The notes under the pieces were generated by a model. The model was not told the origin of the DNA and did no database searches. It saw nothing but the letters and a program-made list of their open reading frames with translations. From the NCBI GenBank assembly GCA_027886185.1, contig WOAB01000146.1, positions 558,001 to 622,000 on the forward strand: a stretch of 64,000 bases of DNA. Reading direction: 5' to 3'. Shown one piece after another: positions 11,293-23,070 of this stretch (positions are counted from its first letter, which is position 1; every line of letters starts with the position of its first letter). The stretch is from Rheum nobile. Lineage: Eukaryota; Streptophyta; Magnoliopsida; Caryophyllales; Polygonaceae. Position numbers and translations under genes: made by a program.

Positions 11293-12206
11293 TGTTGGAA
11301 CGATAATGTTCTCTCTAGTTTTGATGATGATAAACTCAAATGTTTTTGATGGTTTTTAGTGTGATTATGAGTTTCAGGAAACGATTGAGACAAAGGATCA
11401 ATGGAACGATGAAAACCAGTGAAGAGTCAAAACAAGAAGCAAAGGAACAGAGAAGCCAAAAACAACATGCTGGAACGAAAGAAGAGACGCGTGATGTTGA
11501 ACAGAACAGAGAAAGGGAACAGCGCAAGGAACAGAGGACGCGCGCGCTGAAATCCTAGAGAGCCGCCGAATATCTGTTATGGAAAACAGATTTGGAAGTT
11601 GCAACTTGGGCCTCAAGGAAGATCTCGGTGAAGAGATAATTTGGTTAGAATAAAATAGAAAAGATTGTATAGGATTATTATTATCTTATTTCCTTAAGTA
11701 AAATTAGGATAAATCTGAGAAAATACCTAGAATATATATTAGAGAGTTGTGATCTTCATTTAAAAATAGACAGACGACGAAACACAGAGATATTCAGTGA
11801 GTAGAGCATTCGGAACAAGAGAAGAGCATTTGAAAGAAGATAAGAGTATTTGAAGGAAGAAGAAGAAAACTTACAAGGGACGAGACTTTGGTGAGTTGAG
11901 TACTTGTTAGGGTTTTGTTTGTCTTAGGTGTTATTAGGAACGTTACATTAAGAAGTCTATATATCTAGGAGTAAACTAGATTGAGATAAGACTTGCTTGT
12001 TTGTAATTTCAGGATTAATAACATAAGTAGACATTCGAAATCCTACTAGGGAAACCTAGAGGTAGAGGTTTTTCTTAGTCAACTAGTTGGTTGATTAAGT
12101 TTTCCTCTCTAAGGAACTGAGTTCGTTACTCTGTTTTTCTGTTACTATTTTCCGCTGCCCAAGGAACGAACTTATCGTTCCTTGATCTAACACACACGAT
12201 TCAACA
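11293..12206 (+). mobile_element. SIRE/Maximus-like Copia 5' LTR
   Basis: The 914-bp LTR starts TGTTGGAACGATAATG and ends GATTCAACA, two bases before the primer site. The copy at 33777 matches it closely with scattered substitutions, so insertion is moderately young. It lies inside the last exon of the NCL-like gene. Confidence 0.92.
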
Positions 12207-12208
12207 AT

Positions 12209-12220
12209 TGGTATCAGAGC
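12209..12220 (+). other. Primer binding site
   Basis: TGGTATCAGAGC, complementary to the 3' end of initiator Met tRNA, directly follows the LTR with a 2-nt gap. Confidence 0.93.
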
Positions 12221-12265
12221 ATGTCTGTTCTAGATTGTGTGTTACTTACAGATTTACAGGTAACA

Positions 12266-14289
12266 ATGTCTCCTTCTACCGTCGAAGTTGGTTTGAACTC
12301 TTCAAGGCATCCTCTCTTGCTTGCTGGACACTATCAACATTGGAAGACACTCTTCATCAAATGGGTGCAAAGTAACGATTCCCAATGCTGGTTGGTGATT
12401 TCCCTTGGTGATATTGACATTGTCGATCTGGAGAAGAAAAAGAAACTAAAGAAATGGGATCAAGACGATCTTCAAATCATGGAGAAAAATTGCAAAGCAG
12501 TCATGCTCATCAACAACGCTCTCAATCAACAAGATGTGCAAAAACTCCAATCTTGTGAGTTGGCCAATGCTAAATGGCTTGCCTTGGAACATATGTACAT
12601 GGGAAGCAAGGATCTGCGTGAAGTTGATCGTTTCAGTGCCAAGAAGGACTTCTACAACTTCAAAATGGATGACAAGGAAGATGTGAGTTCCTACCAAGCT
12701 AGATTTGAGAAGATCACTGCAAATCTGACTGCTCACTCAGTCACGGATGAAGAAATCCTTCCTGACGAGAAAATCCTTATAATCATTGATGGGCTTCCTC
12801 ATCGTCATGCAATGACTAAAGCCATCCTGAAGGAGAACCCCAACAATGTCAAACTGACGTTCCATGAGGTGTTCAACAAGATCCAAAAGTATGACAATGA
12901 AGAGAAGGCCGCAAGAAACAAGGATTCCAAAGAGAAGGGAATTGCTTCGATGGTTGGAAAGGTTGTTGACAGAATAGAGAACAACCTCGATGACAATGAT
13001 GGTTCCGAAGACCCTGAAGTGGTGTTACTCACAAAAGCCATGCGTTCCCTTTACAACAAAGGAAGAAACAGTAGAGGAGGGAACGGTGAGACTCGTGACA
13101 TCAAGGATATCACATGCTACAACTGTAACGAAAAGGGTCACTATGCTAGCTCTTGCCCAAAACCGAAGAAACCAAGCAAACCGTCTGGGAACGATGAGAA
13201 GAAAGCCTTCGTTGCTGTGTGGGGTAATGAATATGACTCAAACGGTGAAGATCCTGAAGCTTGGAGTGGCAAAATGTGTGCTATGACCATCAACGACTCT
13301 TCTGAGGAACTCGAGGTAAATCCCGAAACCTTTCTGAAATCTCTTGTGAATTATGATAAGAAATCCTTAATTGCTCTCATAAGGGAAATGTATTCTGAAA
13401 ACTTGAAAACACAAGAGGAACTTGCTAATTCTGAAGATGAGTGTAGTAGTTTAAAAGAAAATCTTTCTAACACTGCTAGTAGCTCAACTGTTCATTGTTC
13501 TTCATGTTATGCTAATCATGAGGAACTTCAGAGATTAAGAAATGAGAAAGTCTCTTTGCTTATGGATGAAGTCTCTAACAATACTGATGCAAGGAGTATA
13601 GCTGGTCCAACTAAGCTTGAAGCACAGGTATCCGAGATGAAGTCCTATGTGCACAAGATTCATTCTGTTCTGATGGAACAGAAGGCTGAAGCTGAAAGCG
13701 TCAAGTTCGTCGAAGCAAGGTATGGTATTGGCTATACAGTTCCAAGCAAACGGAAGATGATCCCTCTATACTGGAACTACGTGAAGCAAGAGATAGGGAA
13801 CTTCAAGATGCTAGAGAGAAGAATCGCAATCTTGAGGAACGCGTCAAGGTCCTTGAGAGTGGTCTGGATGAAACTCAGTCCTGGTACACTTGACAACCTG
13901 CCCACAAGATTTTTCTCAAGCAGTCTCAGGGAACGCAACCAAACGTTCCATGTCCGGAACGTGCAAAACAACGCAAGAGTACTGTTCCTAATAGAAAGTA
14001 TGTTCAATTGGAACAATTCAAGCTGTGTTGGTATTGTGGAGACAACAGACATGTGCAAAGAGACTGTGAAAAGAAAAGGAAGTTCTCTGAAGAGCACACA
14101 AAGAGAAGGAACAGTAGGAGTAACAATGTGAACTTGAATGACTTCTATGATGATTCACATGTGCATAATCATAATCATGCTAGATCTAGGAAGAAAAATG
14201 TTGCTACTGTTAGAACTATTCCTATGGAACAATTGCATTATGTGTCTCGACCAGGTAAGGCTAAGCTTGCCTGGGTCGCCAAACCTTAA
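12266..14289 (+). pseudogene. Copia gag (SIRE/Maximus type), frameshifted
   Basis: The start MSPSTVEVGLNSSRHP at 12266 is preferred over an in-frame ATG at 12221 that overlaps the primer site. A UBN2-type gag core (residues about 20-230) is followed by a zinc knuckle CYNCNEKGHYASSC at about 13117. A long charged coiled-coil region comes next. Near 13770 the frame shifts. The new frame continues the coiled coil (ELREARDREL), crosses a stop (TGA near 13889), and holds a second knuckle CWYCGDNRHVQRDC at about 14028. Two CCHC knuckles and a coiled-coil tail fit the SIRE/Maximus lineage. The protein is not translatable as a whole. Confidence 0.87.
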
Positions 14290-14297
14290 CCTTTTCT

Positions 14298-15014
14298 GTG
14301 CAGGTTGAAGTGAGGGGGAACGAGAGGTGGTACATTGACAGCGCTTGTTCGTGCCACATGACTGGAAAGGAAGATCAACTCACCTCACTTCACAAACACT
14401 CAAGAGGGAGTGTTGCTCTTGGAGACAAGAGATGCAGAGAAATCATTAGAACATGCGAAACAAAACTAAACTCCAGTATCACGATAAAAGAAGTTAGTTT
14501 AGTTCATGAACTTGGTTTAGTTTGTTGAGTGTTGCACAACTTTGTGACCAAGGGAACAACAAGACGCCGACTTTGCTGGGCACGTAGTAGATCGCAAAAG
14601 CACCTCTGGAACGACACATTTCCTTGGGCCCTGTCTCGTTTCATGGGGCTCCAAGAAACAAAACTCTGTGGCTCTTTCCACTGCATAAGCTGAATACGTC
14701 GCCGCGGCAAGTTGTTGTGCTCAGGTATTGTGGCTTAAGCAACAATTGGAGGACTTTGGTATGTCTCTTGGCACCGTTCCTATTATGTGTGATAATACTA
14801 GTGCCATCAACATTTCAAAAATCCAGTGCATCATTCACGTACTAAGCATATTGACATTCGTCATCATTTTCTACGTGATAATGTTGACATGGGCTTTATT
14901 AGAATGGAACATTGCAGGACTGAAAATCAAGTGGCAGACATCTTCACCAAAGCACTAGACAAAGGTCCATTCGAGTATCTTCGATTACTCCTTGGCATGA
15001 TCTCTCTGAATTGA
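14298..15014 (+). pseudogene. Copia pol remnant: protease joined to RNase H
   Basis: The segment starts with the protease region (WYIDSACSCHMTG, about 14328). It breaks off near 14525 and resumes at about 14550 within RNase H (DADFAGHVVDRKSTSG). It carries on through LVSWGSKKQNSVALSTA, a stop where Glu is expected, AEYVAAASCCAQ, MCDNTSAI and RTKHIDIRHHFLRD to a stop after LGMISLN. Integrase and reverse transcriptase are absent, a deletion of roughly 3 kb. The element could move only with proteins from relatives. Confidence 0.87.
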
Positions 15015-15861
15015 GGACCTTCACATCCATTATTCCCTCAATGCTTGGCTAATTCGTTCCATAATTTTCATGAAGTTCCTTGTCTGTGTGCCTTTCATGA
15101 CTTTAGCTTATTCGAATTGCTTTGTATTAGGATTTAGATACTTTGTCTTTTGATTTGTGTTGAATTACTTGATTGCATGCTAACATCTCTCTTAAAGACC
15201 CAAAATAACCAATTTGATGCATAGCACCCTCATTATAAGCCCACATGATAATTGGTTGTACAGCCTCCCTTAGCCGCGATTCAGGTAAACGTTCCCTATG
15301 ATCCTTCTTTGTTACACCTTTTACTGGGAATAATTACTTGAGTTGTTTTTATCCCTACCATGAGTTTGGATATACTATATTTTGTGTGAACCCAACATTG
15401 AAATATCCAGACTAGCCTCGCAAGCACTCTTGGTCTCAGGGGGAACGAAGACCATTGCTCAGATTAAGAGGGAACTGATAGTTGTGGAACGCTGAATTTG
15501 AATCAGAGGCTGGCATTAATTGAGTTGCAGGTATCCATTGGAATGGCTCCCTGTGCGATTTGACCGCTCTGCGACTGGAACAGTGACGCGGCAACCGAGC
15601 AAAAAGTGATCGTTGCATCAGGAGAGAGAAAAGTTATTGAAGGAAACTTTTGAAAGAAGGAAACTTAGAGACGGTTGAGATCCGAAAGATTTTATTTGGA
15701 AAAGATTTTATCTTGAAAAAGATTTTATCTTGTTCCTATATATACGACATATCTTCACAAGTTCCTGCACCGCCACTCCTCTCTCTCTGATATCTCTCAG
15801 AATTCAAATACTCTCAAATATCTAAAGCTCTCTGCCTTCCATGGATTCCCCAAGCAAGAAG
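15015..15861 (+). other. Copia 3' region, left part, with small ORF and TATA
   Basis: SIRE-type elements have a long region between pol and the 3' LTR, sometimes with an env-like or extra ORF. Here a TATA-like CCTATATATACG (about 15737) is followed by a pyrimidine-rich leader. An ATG at 15841 opens MDSPSKK and is cut at codon 7 by the Gypsy composite. The other half resumes at 33133-33137, one copy of the AGAAG duplication. The uninterrupted frame would stop at 33240. An alternative frame, open to 33316, looks more protein-like (KGTGTVAAKKAVGEG). No known domain is recognised. Confidence 0.55.
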
Positions 15862-16442
15862 TGTGATACCCCGTAATTCTGTAAGGATTATTTTTGGAAT
15901 TTTTGGAATTTTCCCGAACACCCGTTTAGTACGTCGGATTTAATTCAGAAAGTTGGAGGCATTCTGTAATGTGCTCTGTATCTGTAATATTTTTCTCAGT
16001 AAAATAAAATACAGACAACGTGCTTTGAATGTTAATTACTCGTTCGCGTACGATAATTTTATCACGGGTTAACATCGTTTCGTCTAAGAGCTAAGGAAGC
16101 GGCCGAGCCAAGCGGCGGCGCCCGCCGTGAGATTGGCGGCGCCCGCCGTCGCAAGGCCCAAGGGAGGCGACCGCCGTGGGTATGGCGGCGCCCGCCGTCG
16201 CAAGGCTCGAGGCAGCCGTTGGTCGTCTTCTAGCTGAGCGCGAAGGCTAGAAAACGGCGCCCGCCGTATTAATGGCGGCGCCCGCCGCAATGATGGCGGC
16301 GCCCGCCGCAGTTATGACGGCGCCCGCCGTCGATGTTGTCCGGAGGTCCTTGCCCGAAGGTCGCCGGCGAACGTCTAACGTCGCCGTTTTAGCCCCGCCA
16401 CGACACCCTCCTAGCCATCATTGTGCTCCCTCGGTCTGTGGC

Positions 16443-16450
16443 TATAAAAG
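16443..16450 (+). promoter_or_regulatory. LTR TATA box (U3/R)
   Basis: TATAAAAG in the context GGCTATAAAAGGAGAGG. Equivalent boxes occur in every G2 LTR at about 21854, 23652, 25679, 31075 and, in the solo LTR, 43876. This places transcription start around 16475 and makes the GC-hairpin block upstream part of U3. Confidence 0.75.
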
Positions 16451-16659
16451 GAGAGGCTTGGGGGTCGGATTCGAGCAAAAATCAGAAGCTCCATCTCAGA
16501 ATCCCTCTCGCCGGAAAAGCTTGCCCTCGCCGGAGTTCTTTGGAGCAATCACCGGTGTCGTATGGTGGTGTTTCCAGAAGCCCTTTTTAAGCCTTTTGGT
16601 TGCCCTTGGAGGTCAGAACCCAAGCAAGGCAAAAAGGGGTCGAAACGCGCATCGTTTTG

Positions 16660-16878
16660 GTGAGTCTTCTCGCCATTCTGTTGTCGGAGGTTCTTCACGG
16701 CGACCGCCGTTCATCACGGCGCCCGCCGTGATGAACACTGCGCCCGCCGTTATGAACACGGCGCCAGCCGTGATGAACACGGCGACCGCCGCCAGTGGCC
16801 AAAAGCCCCTTTGTTGGCTTGGTCTTGGTGGTCGTCGTTATGGACTCGTTCCTTTCGATTTCTTTCGTTTTTCCTTAG
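16660..16878 (+). other. Putative leader intron within the LTR
   Basis: A strong donor (TTTG|GTGAGT at 16660) and a pyrimidine-rich acceptor (TTTTTCCTTAG|ATT ending 16878) bracket 219 bp downstream of the TATA box. The same pair occurs in the other G2 LTRs, in the solo LTR (44092-44258) and, as GTAAGA/CTTTCCTTAG, in the G1 LTR (60268-60404). The 21-bp hairpin repeats lie inside it. Splicing is inferred and not shown. Confidence 0.5.
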
Positions 16879-18561
16879 ATTCGTACTAGTTTATGTCGGA
16901 TCTAACTTAGGGTTTCCTTATGGGTCGACTCGAAGGTCGTTGTGCTGTCGGAGCTATACCTGTGTCGAGCCCGGAATCCCGTTGTCTCTGCTTTGTTCCA
17001 GATCTGCGGACTAAGGCAAGTGGTGGTTCGCTCTTGCTTAATCATTTCATGTTTCATTAATTATCAATTGTTTAATTGTTAATTAAACTGGAATGAACTG
17101 TTGTTTTGGATTGTGAACTAAGTTCATAAATAAACATGATTAAAGTAATGTTATAATAGGTTGTATATCTGTTAGTACGACGCTATTATATGTGATAATT
17201 ACCGTGATGGTATCGGGTGGTTTAATGTTAATCTTTAATGCTTAATCTCGTGTGTGTTCATAGGAACGCTAATCCAAGTAAGGATTAGTCGTTTCTTAAT
17301 AACTTAATGTTCGTAGGAACGCTAATCCAAGTAAGGATTTGTCGTTTCTTTAAATCATATATTCCTCGGATTAATTCCGAATAATTTAAGGGTCATGACC
17401 TATGCTTCTTATCCACCGTTAAGGATCTGAAGTGTTTTAAGCGCCTTGCAAGCGCCATTAGATGAGCTTAATTGCAGTCCTGTGTATTAAGCACTTAGCT
17501 AGTGCATTGGGGTGGACGTAACTGTCACCCTGTAAATTAAAGTGTAAGCACTGTGGCAGTGTAATCAGGGTGAACGTAAGGTCACCCGGTGTAATAATAA
17601 CGCCGTTGTTACTCGGCATAATAATGTTAAGTCCTGCGTGTGTGTTGTGTGTGTGTTTTAATTTGGGTTGACGTAATGGTCGCCTTAAGATTTAAGCCTT
17701 GTTGTCGCTCTTAATAACATTAACGTGTTTCAATAATGTGTGTTTTGTAATTAAATAATATATGTGCCCGAGTGCACATGATTAATAAACCCATGGCGAG
17801 TAGTGCAGCTAAGTAATAGTGCAGCTAGGAAAGCTCGTCCCGACATGAATGTAGTACGTTCTCTTTCCAATCTGGATTCGCTGTATGCGATGAGGTTGGT
17901 TGTGAACCGAAGCATCTCAGCCAACTTTTAAATCATTGGTGTGTGTAACTTTAATGTTCCCTAGCAGTTGTCATAATTTCCTTTAAGGCTCATTTCAGTT
18001 GGAGTCTTCTCTTCAGTGCATATCTTAATTGTTAAATCATTCCGTAAAAGTGCCGGGTTATATATCGTTCCTTCGGTTATTATTCGAGGGACAATGATAG
18101 TAAACGGTCACGATCACTGGAACCACTCTGCTTTGTGCCCTTGCTAGTCTATTCAGTAGACTAACCCGCTGTATTTTTGTTATCTGCATCGTCATGGTTG
18201 GTGTCGTCCGTCCGTTTCAGCACATCAGGAGTTGTTTCCCGGAGTTTAAGTAACCTATTGAAGGATAAGCAGCTTACAGACGAAGATTTAAAAGTCAGTG
18301 TTTTAAGATGTTAAGTGTTTTAAGATTGTTAAAGTGTTACTTCAATGTATCTTTATAATTTAGCCATGTTATAAGTTGGCTCTTTAAAGTCTTCCGCTGT
18401 GTAATTTAAAGTCTTTCGTTGTGTAATCTTTCCATTATTATGTAATTATGTTATGTATTTAAGCTTAACTGTTCTGGAAAAGCCTGGGGTGACTTTGGAC
18501 GGTAAAGTCTGAGGTCACTGGCATGTAATATCTCCGGTATAAATTGGGGGTGTTACAGTTA

Positions 18562-18573
18562 TGGTATCAGAGC
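18562..18573 (+). other. Primer binding site, internal region 1
   Basis: TGGTATCAGAGC lies 4 nt after LTR1. Confidence 0.93.
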
Positions 18574-19111
18574 AATGGTTTTAAAATTCTTGGCCTATTG
18601 TTAGGTTTGAGAATTTTCGAAAGTTTATTTTGAAACTGTTTTCGAACCTATTCTATATTAAAATGGAATTTTGAGAATTTCAATGTTAAAAGTTGTAAGT
18701 AACTCGGTGATTTAATTTAAGTGATTTAGCGTTTCGAAGTTCGAAAGCTATTTATAATTGGTTTATAAAAGTGTTGTGTTATAAGCAAGTTTAAAGGGTT
18801 GAAGTTTGAAAGTGAGGTTGTTAATAAGCGGTTTCAAACTTCTGCAAGCTTCAAGTGTTACCTATTCCTTAGATCCATTCTTAGGAATATTGTCTATTCT
18901 CGGGATTGATGTCATTTAAAGGTTGATATTTCTCCCAGGTTCTCAGTCTTTAGTGAGCAGAAGAAGGTCGTTCTTGCAGTTAACAGTGAAGGATAGTCAA
19001 ACTAATATAAAGTTATTAGTTTGGACCTCTATAATCTGTATCATGACTTATTTGACTAGTGTCATAATTAAGTTGGATAAGTTCTAAAGTAACGTTATGA
19101 TTCACCAGAAG

Positions 19112-20323
19112 ATGGTGAACACAAGGAACACAGCCCATGCTGGTGCTGAACCAAGGTTGATTCTGAGGAACGCCGCTAATCAAAGGGAAGAGCATGAGGC
19201 TGCTTCCAACAATAACCAGGGAGGCAATGGCCAAGCTCAGGCCAACGCTCCGATGTTGTTTGATGCTGCAACAGTGGAGGCAATTCGAGGAATTGTCATG
19301 CAGGCAATCACGGATGTTATGCGACCAGTTGCACCACAAGCACAAGGTGGTCCAGTTCCTCAAGCTACTCCTGAAGTCGAGGAGTCAGTGGAGCAAGTAC
19401 CTCGGGTCAATGTTGTTAGGGACATAGGAACTTACGGGCAAGCGTTAAAAGCCGTGAGTTCAATGAGGCCCGACAGCTATGACGGTACTGGAGAACCGGT
19501 CAGGGTGACCTATTGGTTCTCACATATGGAACGGTTGCTCCGGAACATTAATTGCACTGAGGCTGGAAAAGTGCACATCACCTCTCTTCAACTCAAGGAT
19601 GTGGCTAGCGAATGGTGGGAGAGCACCGGTCTGACTGATCATCCCGAGCTGAATTGGAGCATGTTCAAAACCAATATGACCGATCGTTTCTTTTTCCGAG
19701 CTATGAGGGAGGAGAAGCATAAGGAATTTATGTACCCGCAGACTGATGGGTTAAAGGTGACTGAGCTCGCAGCTAAGTTCAATCACTTGATGCAGTACGC
19801 TGGACCTGAGGTGTCAACCGAAGAGCAAAAGATCTGGTACTTCCATGGATGGATGAATCCAGAGATCAAGCCTCTAATGTTACGTCATGGCTGTACTACG
19901 TAAGAGCAATATGTGGATGCAGCCTACAAGACGGAAGTCACATTGGAGGAGTCTGCCCTTAAGAGGGAGAAGCAAGTTAAGGGAAAGGGTGGGCAACAGG
20001 ATCGCCAGGTTGGTTCATTCAAACGTCCGGCATCGCCTACCAAGTTTGAGAAGTCGGGTCGCGCTAAGACCGAGACAACTCAGTCAAACTCTGCCAGAGG
20101 CTCAGGTTGGAGCGGTGGAGCAATTCAGTGCCACAATTGTGGTGAAGTAGGGCATAAAAGTTTTGTTTACCAAAAGGACAAGAGGATGTATCATAATTGT
20201 GGAAGGGAAGGCCACATAAAAACGTACTGCAGACTGAGGGGTCAAGGACCAATGCAGTCTTACCAAGCGTCAAATGTTGGAGGTGGGCAGAACCCAAGGC
20301 CAGTGGTATCTACTCCTGAATAA
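19112..20323 (+). pseudogene. Gypsy gag, copy 1 (two stops, damaged zinc knuckles)
   Basis: The start MVNTRNTAHAGAEP is preferred over the ATG 15 nt upstream because the related gag at 63189 begins MVNTSN. The retrotransposon gag domain spans SYDGTGEPVRVTYWFSHMER to about residue 260. An in-frame TAA at 19901-19903 replaces a Leu codon seen in the relative at 63975. The frame then continues to a Gly/Ser-rich linker and two zinc knuckles. In this copy the last Cys of knuckle 1 and the first Cys of knuckle 2 are Tyr (FVYQ, MYHNC), which should abolish zinc binding. A second stop follows STPE. No protease or polymerase follows. Confidence 0.9.
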
Positions 20324-21251
20324 TCTATGGCTCGTAATAAAGGCAAAGTGCCTATGGGGTCTTCAGGCCAAGGGCAACGACTCTTTGTAATGAGCCAAGC
20401 CAATGGAGAAGAACCCTGATCCATTAAGTTGTATCGGTGCTAAGACTTTCTTTAAGATTAAGGAGTAACGACGTGTATCGGTAACCTCCGTGGTATTAAG
20501 ATCTGCCTGATCGACTTTTGTCAATTAATGTAATGTTTGGATGTTAATGAAGTGTTTCCGTGTTTTGGAAAATTTCAGAATGTGTTATCATTGCGAATTA
20601 GTTGCTCATACTAAACCCCGTAAGTGTCGAGAACAGCTTATGCCAAGTAAGGATAAAGACTGTCGGACTTATGGTGGTGGAGTTTTGTGGACAACTTAGA
20701 TGTTCGTCCCTTGTGGTTAATCCCAAGGTCGACTCTGTTGTTTAAATCTAAATCCACTCATAAGATTCTTCTTCATATATAGAGTATGTCATCTATAAGA
20801 ACGGATGCAACTCTTTGAGGAAGATTAAGTTGTGGAGCGGTCATGTTGAGAGGATAGGTTGCAGTTAAGGATGGGATATGTTGATGATCCCGATGTATTA
20901 AAGATTCAGTAAGGAGAATTGTCTACGCATCTAAGGAATACTGTGGTAAGCGTTATCTCATACGCTGAGTTATTCCGAGATTTCTTAAGGAAAGGGAATG
21001 AGCTTGTAGAGTTTTGTTCAGAGAGATCAGGAGCTATCTCTCATGCGTGAGTTTGTGCCATAAGCTTTGAGACGGATGAATCATTTTCAGAATGATATCC
21101 TAAGGAATTAAGAATAATATATCCGGTGATCCATTTCAAGGATGAAGTGATTAAGGATGTTGGATCCATGTGGTAAGATTGGTGTTGAGGTAGTATCCTC
21201 ATTGACTTAATGCAAGTTTCGGGGTCGAAACTTATTTTAAGGGGGAGGTGA
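20324..21251 (+). mobile_element. G2 post-gag internal tail, pol absent
   Basis: After gag a short linker reads RLFVMSQANGEEP and then stops, as at the start of the gag-protease linker in Gypsy elements. No protease, reverse transcriptase or integrase motif follows. The tail closes with the GTTTCGGGGTCGAAACTT motif and the polypurine tract TTTTAAGGGGGAGG before LTR2. Together with the identical layout in copy 4, this shows a non-autonomous internal region. Confidence 0.85.
20541..20699 (+). CDS. Small conserved ORF with CCHC-like spacing (52 aa)
   Basis: The frame opens MLMKCFRVLENFRM and contains C-X2-C-X4-H-X5-C (CYHCELVAHTKPRKC), one residue longer than a retroviral zinc knuckle, then a basic stretch. 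The same 159-bp frame is intact at 29762-29920. It may be a degenerate third knuckle or the scar of a rearrangement. Both copies stem from a recent duplication, so conservation is weak evidence. Expression is unknown. Confidence 0.3.
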   Translation: MLMKCFRVLENFRMCYHCELVAHTKPRKCREQLMPSKDKDCRTYGGGVLWTT

Positions 21252-22577
21252 TGTGATACCCCGTAATTCTGTAAGGATTATTTTGGGAATTTTTGGAATT
21301 TTCCCGAACACCCGTTTAGTACGTCGGATTTAATTCAGAAAGTTAGAGGCATTCTGTAATGTGCTCTATATCCGTAATATTTTTCTCAGTAAAATAAAAT
21401 ACAGACGATGTGCTTTGGATGTTAATTACTCGTTCGCGTACAATAATTTTATCCCGGGTTAATATCGTTTCGTCTAAGAGCTAAGGAAGCGGCCGAGCCA
21501 AGGGGCGGCGCCCGCCGTGAGATTGGCGGCGCCCGCCGTGAGATTGGCGGCGCCCGCCGTCGCAAGGCCCAAGGGCGGCGACCGCCGTGGGTATGGCGGC
21601 GCCCGCCGTCGCAAGGCTCGAGGCAGCCGCTGGTCGTCTTCTAGTTGGGCGCGAAGGCTAGAAAACGGCGCCCGCCGTATTAATGGCGGCGCCCGCCGCA
21701 TTGATGGCGGCGCCCGCCGCAGTTATGACGGCGCCCGCCGTCGATGTTGTCCGGAGGTCCTTGCCCGAAGGTCGCCGGTGAACGTCTAACGTCGCCGTTT
21801 TAGCCCCGCCACGACACTCTCCTAGCCATCATTGTGCTCCCTCGGTCTGTGGCTATAAAAGGAGAGGCTTGGGGGTCGGATTCGAGCAAAAATCAGAAGC
21901 TCCATCTCAAAATCCCTCTCGCCGAAAAACTTGCCCTCGCCGGAGTTCTTTGGAGCAATCGCCGGTGTCGTATGGTGGTGTTTCCAAAAGCCCTTTTTAA
22001 GCCTTTTGGTTGCCCTTGGAGGTTAGAACCCAAGCAAGGCAAAAAGGGGTCGAAACGCGCATCGTTTTGGTGAGTCTTCTCGCCATTCTGTTGTCGGAGG
22101 TTCTTCACAGCGACCGCCGTTATGAACACGGCGCCCGCCGTTATGAACATGGCACCCGCCGTGATGAACACGGCGACCGCCGCCAGTGGCCAGAAGCCCC
22201 TTTGTTGGCTTGGTCTTGGTGGTCGTCGTTATGGACTCGTTCCTTTCGATTTCTTTCGTTTTTCCTTAGATTCGTACTAGTTTATGTCGGATCTAACTTA
22301 GGGTTTCCTTATGGGTCGACTCGAAGGTCGTTGTGCTGTCAAAGCTATACCTGTGTCGAGCCCGGAATCCCGTTGTCTCTGCTTTGTTCCAGATCTGCGG
22401 ACTAAGGCAAGTGGCGGTTCGCTCTTGCTTAATCATTTCATGTTTCATTAATTATCAATTGTTTAATTGTATATTAAACTGGAATGAACTGTTGTTTTGG
22501 ATTGTGAACTAAGTTCATAAATAAACGTGATTAAAGTAATGTTATAATAGGTTGTATATCTGTTAGTACGACGCTAT
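21252..22577 (+). mobile_element. G2 LTR2, truncated and joined to internal tail
   Basis: This is the first 1326 bp of a G2 LTR, including the GC-hairpin block, TATA box (21854) and putative leader intron. It stops at GTACGACGCTAT, where a full LTR continues TATATGTGATAATT. The next bases (ATAAGATTCTTC) belong to the internal tail. The joint has a 2-3 bp microhomology (ATA). Confidence 0.9.
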
Positions 22578-23070
22578 ATAAGATTCTTCTTCATATATAG
22601 AGTATGTCATCTATAAGAATGGATGCAACTCTTTGAGGAAGATTAAGTTGTGGAGCGGTCATGTTGAGAGGAAAGGTTGCAGTTAAGGATGGGATATGTT
22701 GATGATCCCGATGTATTAAAGATTCAGTAAGGAGAATTGTCTACGCATCTAAGGAATAATGTGGTAAGCGTTATCTCATACACTGAGTTCTTCCGAGATT
22801 TCTTAAGGAAAGGGAATGAGCTTGTAGAGTTTTGTTCAGAGAGATCAGGAGCTATCTCTCATGCGTGAGTTTGTGCCATAAGCTTTGAGGCGGATGAATC
22901 ATTTTCAGAATGATATCCTAAGGAATTAAGAATAATATATCTCGTGATCCATTTCAAGGATGAAGTGATTAAGGATGTTGGATCCAGGTGGTAAGATTGG
23001 TGTTGAGGTAGTATCCTCATTGACTTAATGCAAGTTTCGGGGTCGAAACTTATTTTAAGGGGGGAGGTGA
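22578..23070 (+). mobile_element. G2 internal tail fragment (chimeric unit 1)
   Basis: These 493 bp correspond to 20760-21251, the last part of the internal region including the polypurine tract. One extra G is present in the tract. The fragment directly precedes LTR3. Confidence 0.9.

Larger units (their letters stand above)
15862..18557 (+). mobile_element. G2 LTR1, full length
   Basis: The 2696-bp LTR starts TGTGATACCCCG and ends GGGGGTGTTACA. The first 600 bp are GC-rich, with about ten hairpin cores of the CGGCG-CC-CGCCG type in U3 upstream of the TATA box (16443). The shared G1/G2 blocks lie in the 3' half. The target duplication AGAAG precedes it. Confidence 0.93.

Noticed and set aside
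16811..17014. 67-codon frame repeated in every G2 LTR (starts MLAWSWWSSLWTR)
   Set aside because: It recurs because the LTRs are copies; the start is not kept in the solo or G1 LTRs, and the conserved bases cover the putative splice acceptor and following leader.
18562..18573. tRNA-like motifs TGGTATCAGAGC as tRNA genes
   Set aside because: They are primer binding sites next to LTRs; no cloverleaf sequence surrounds them.
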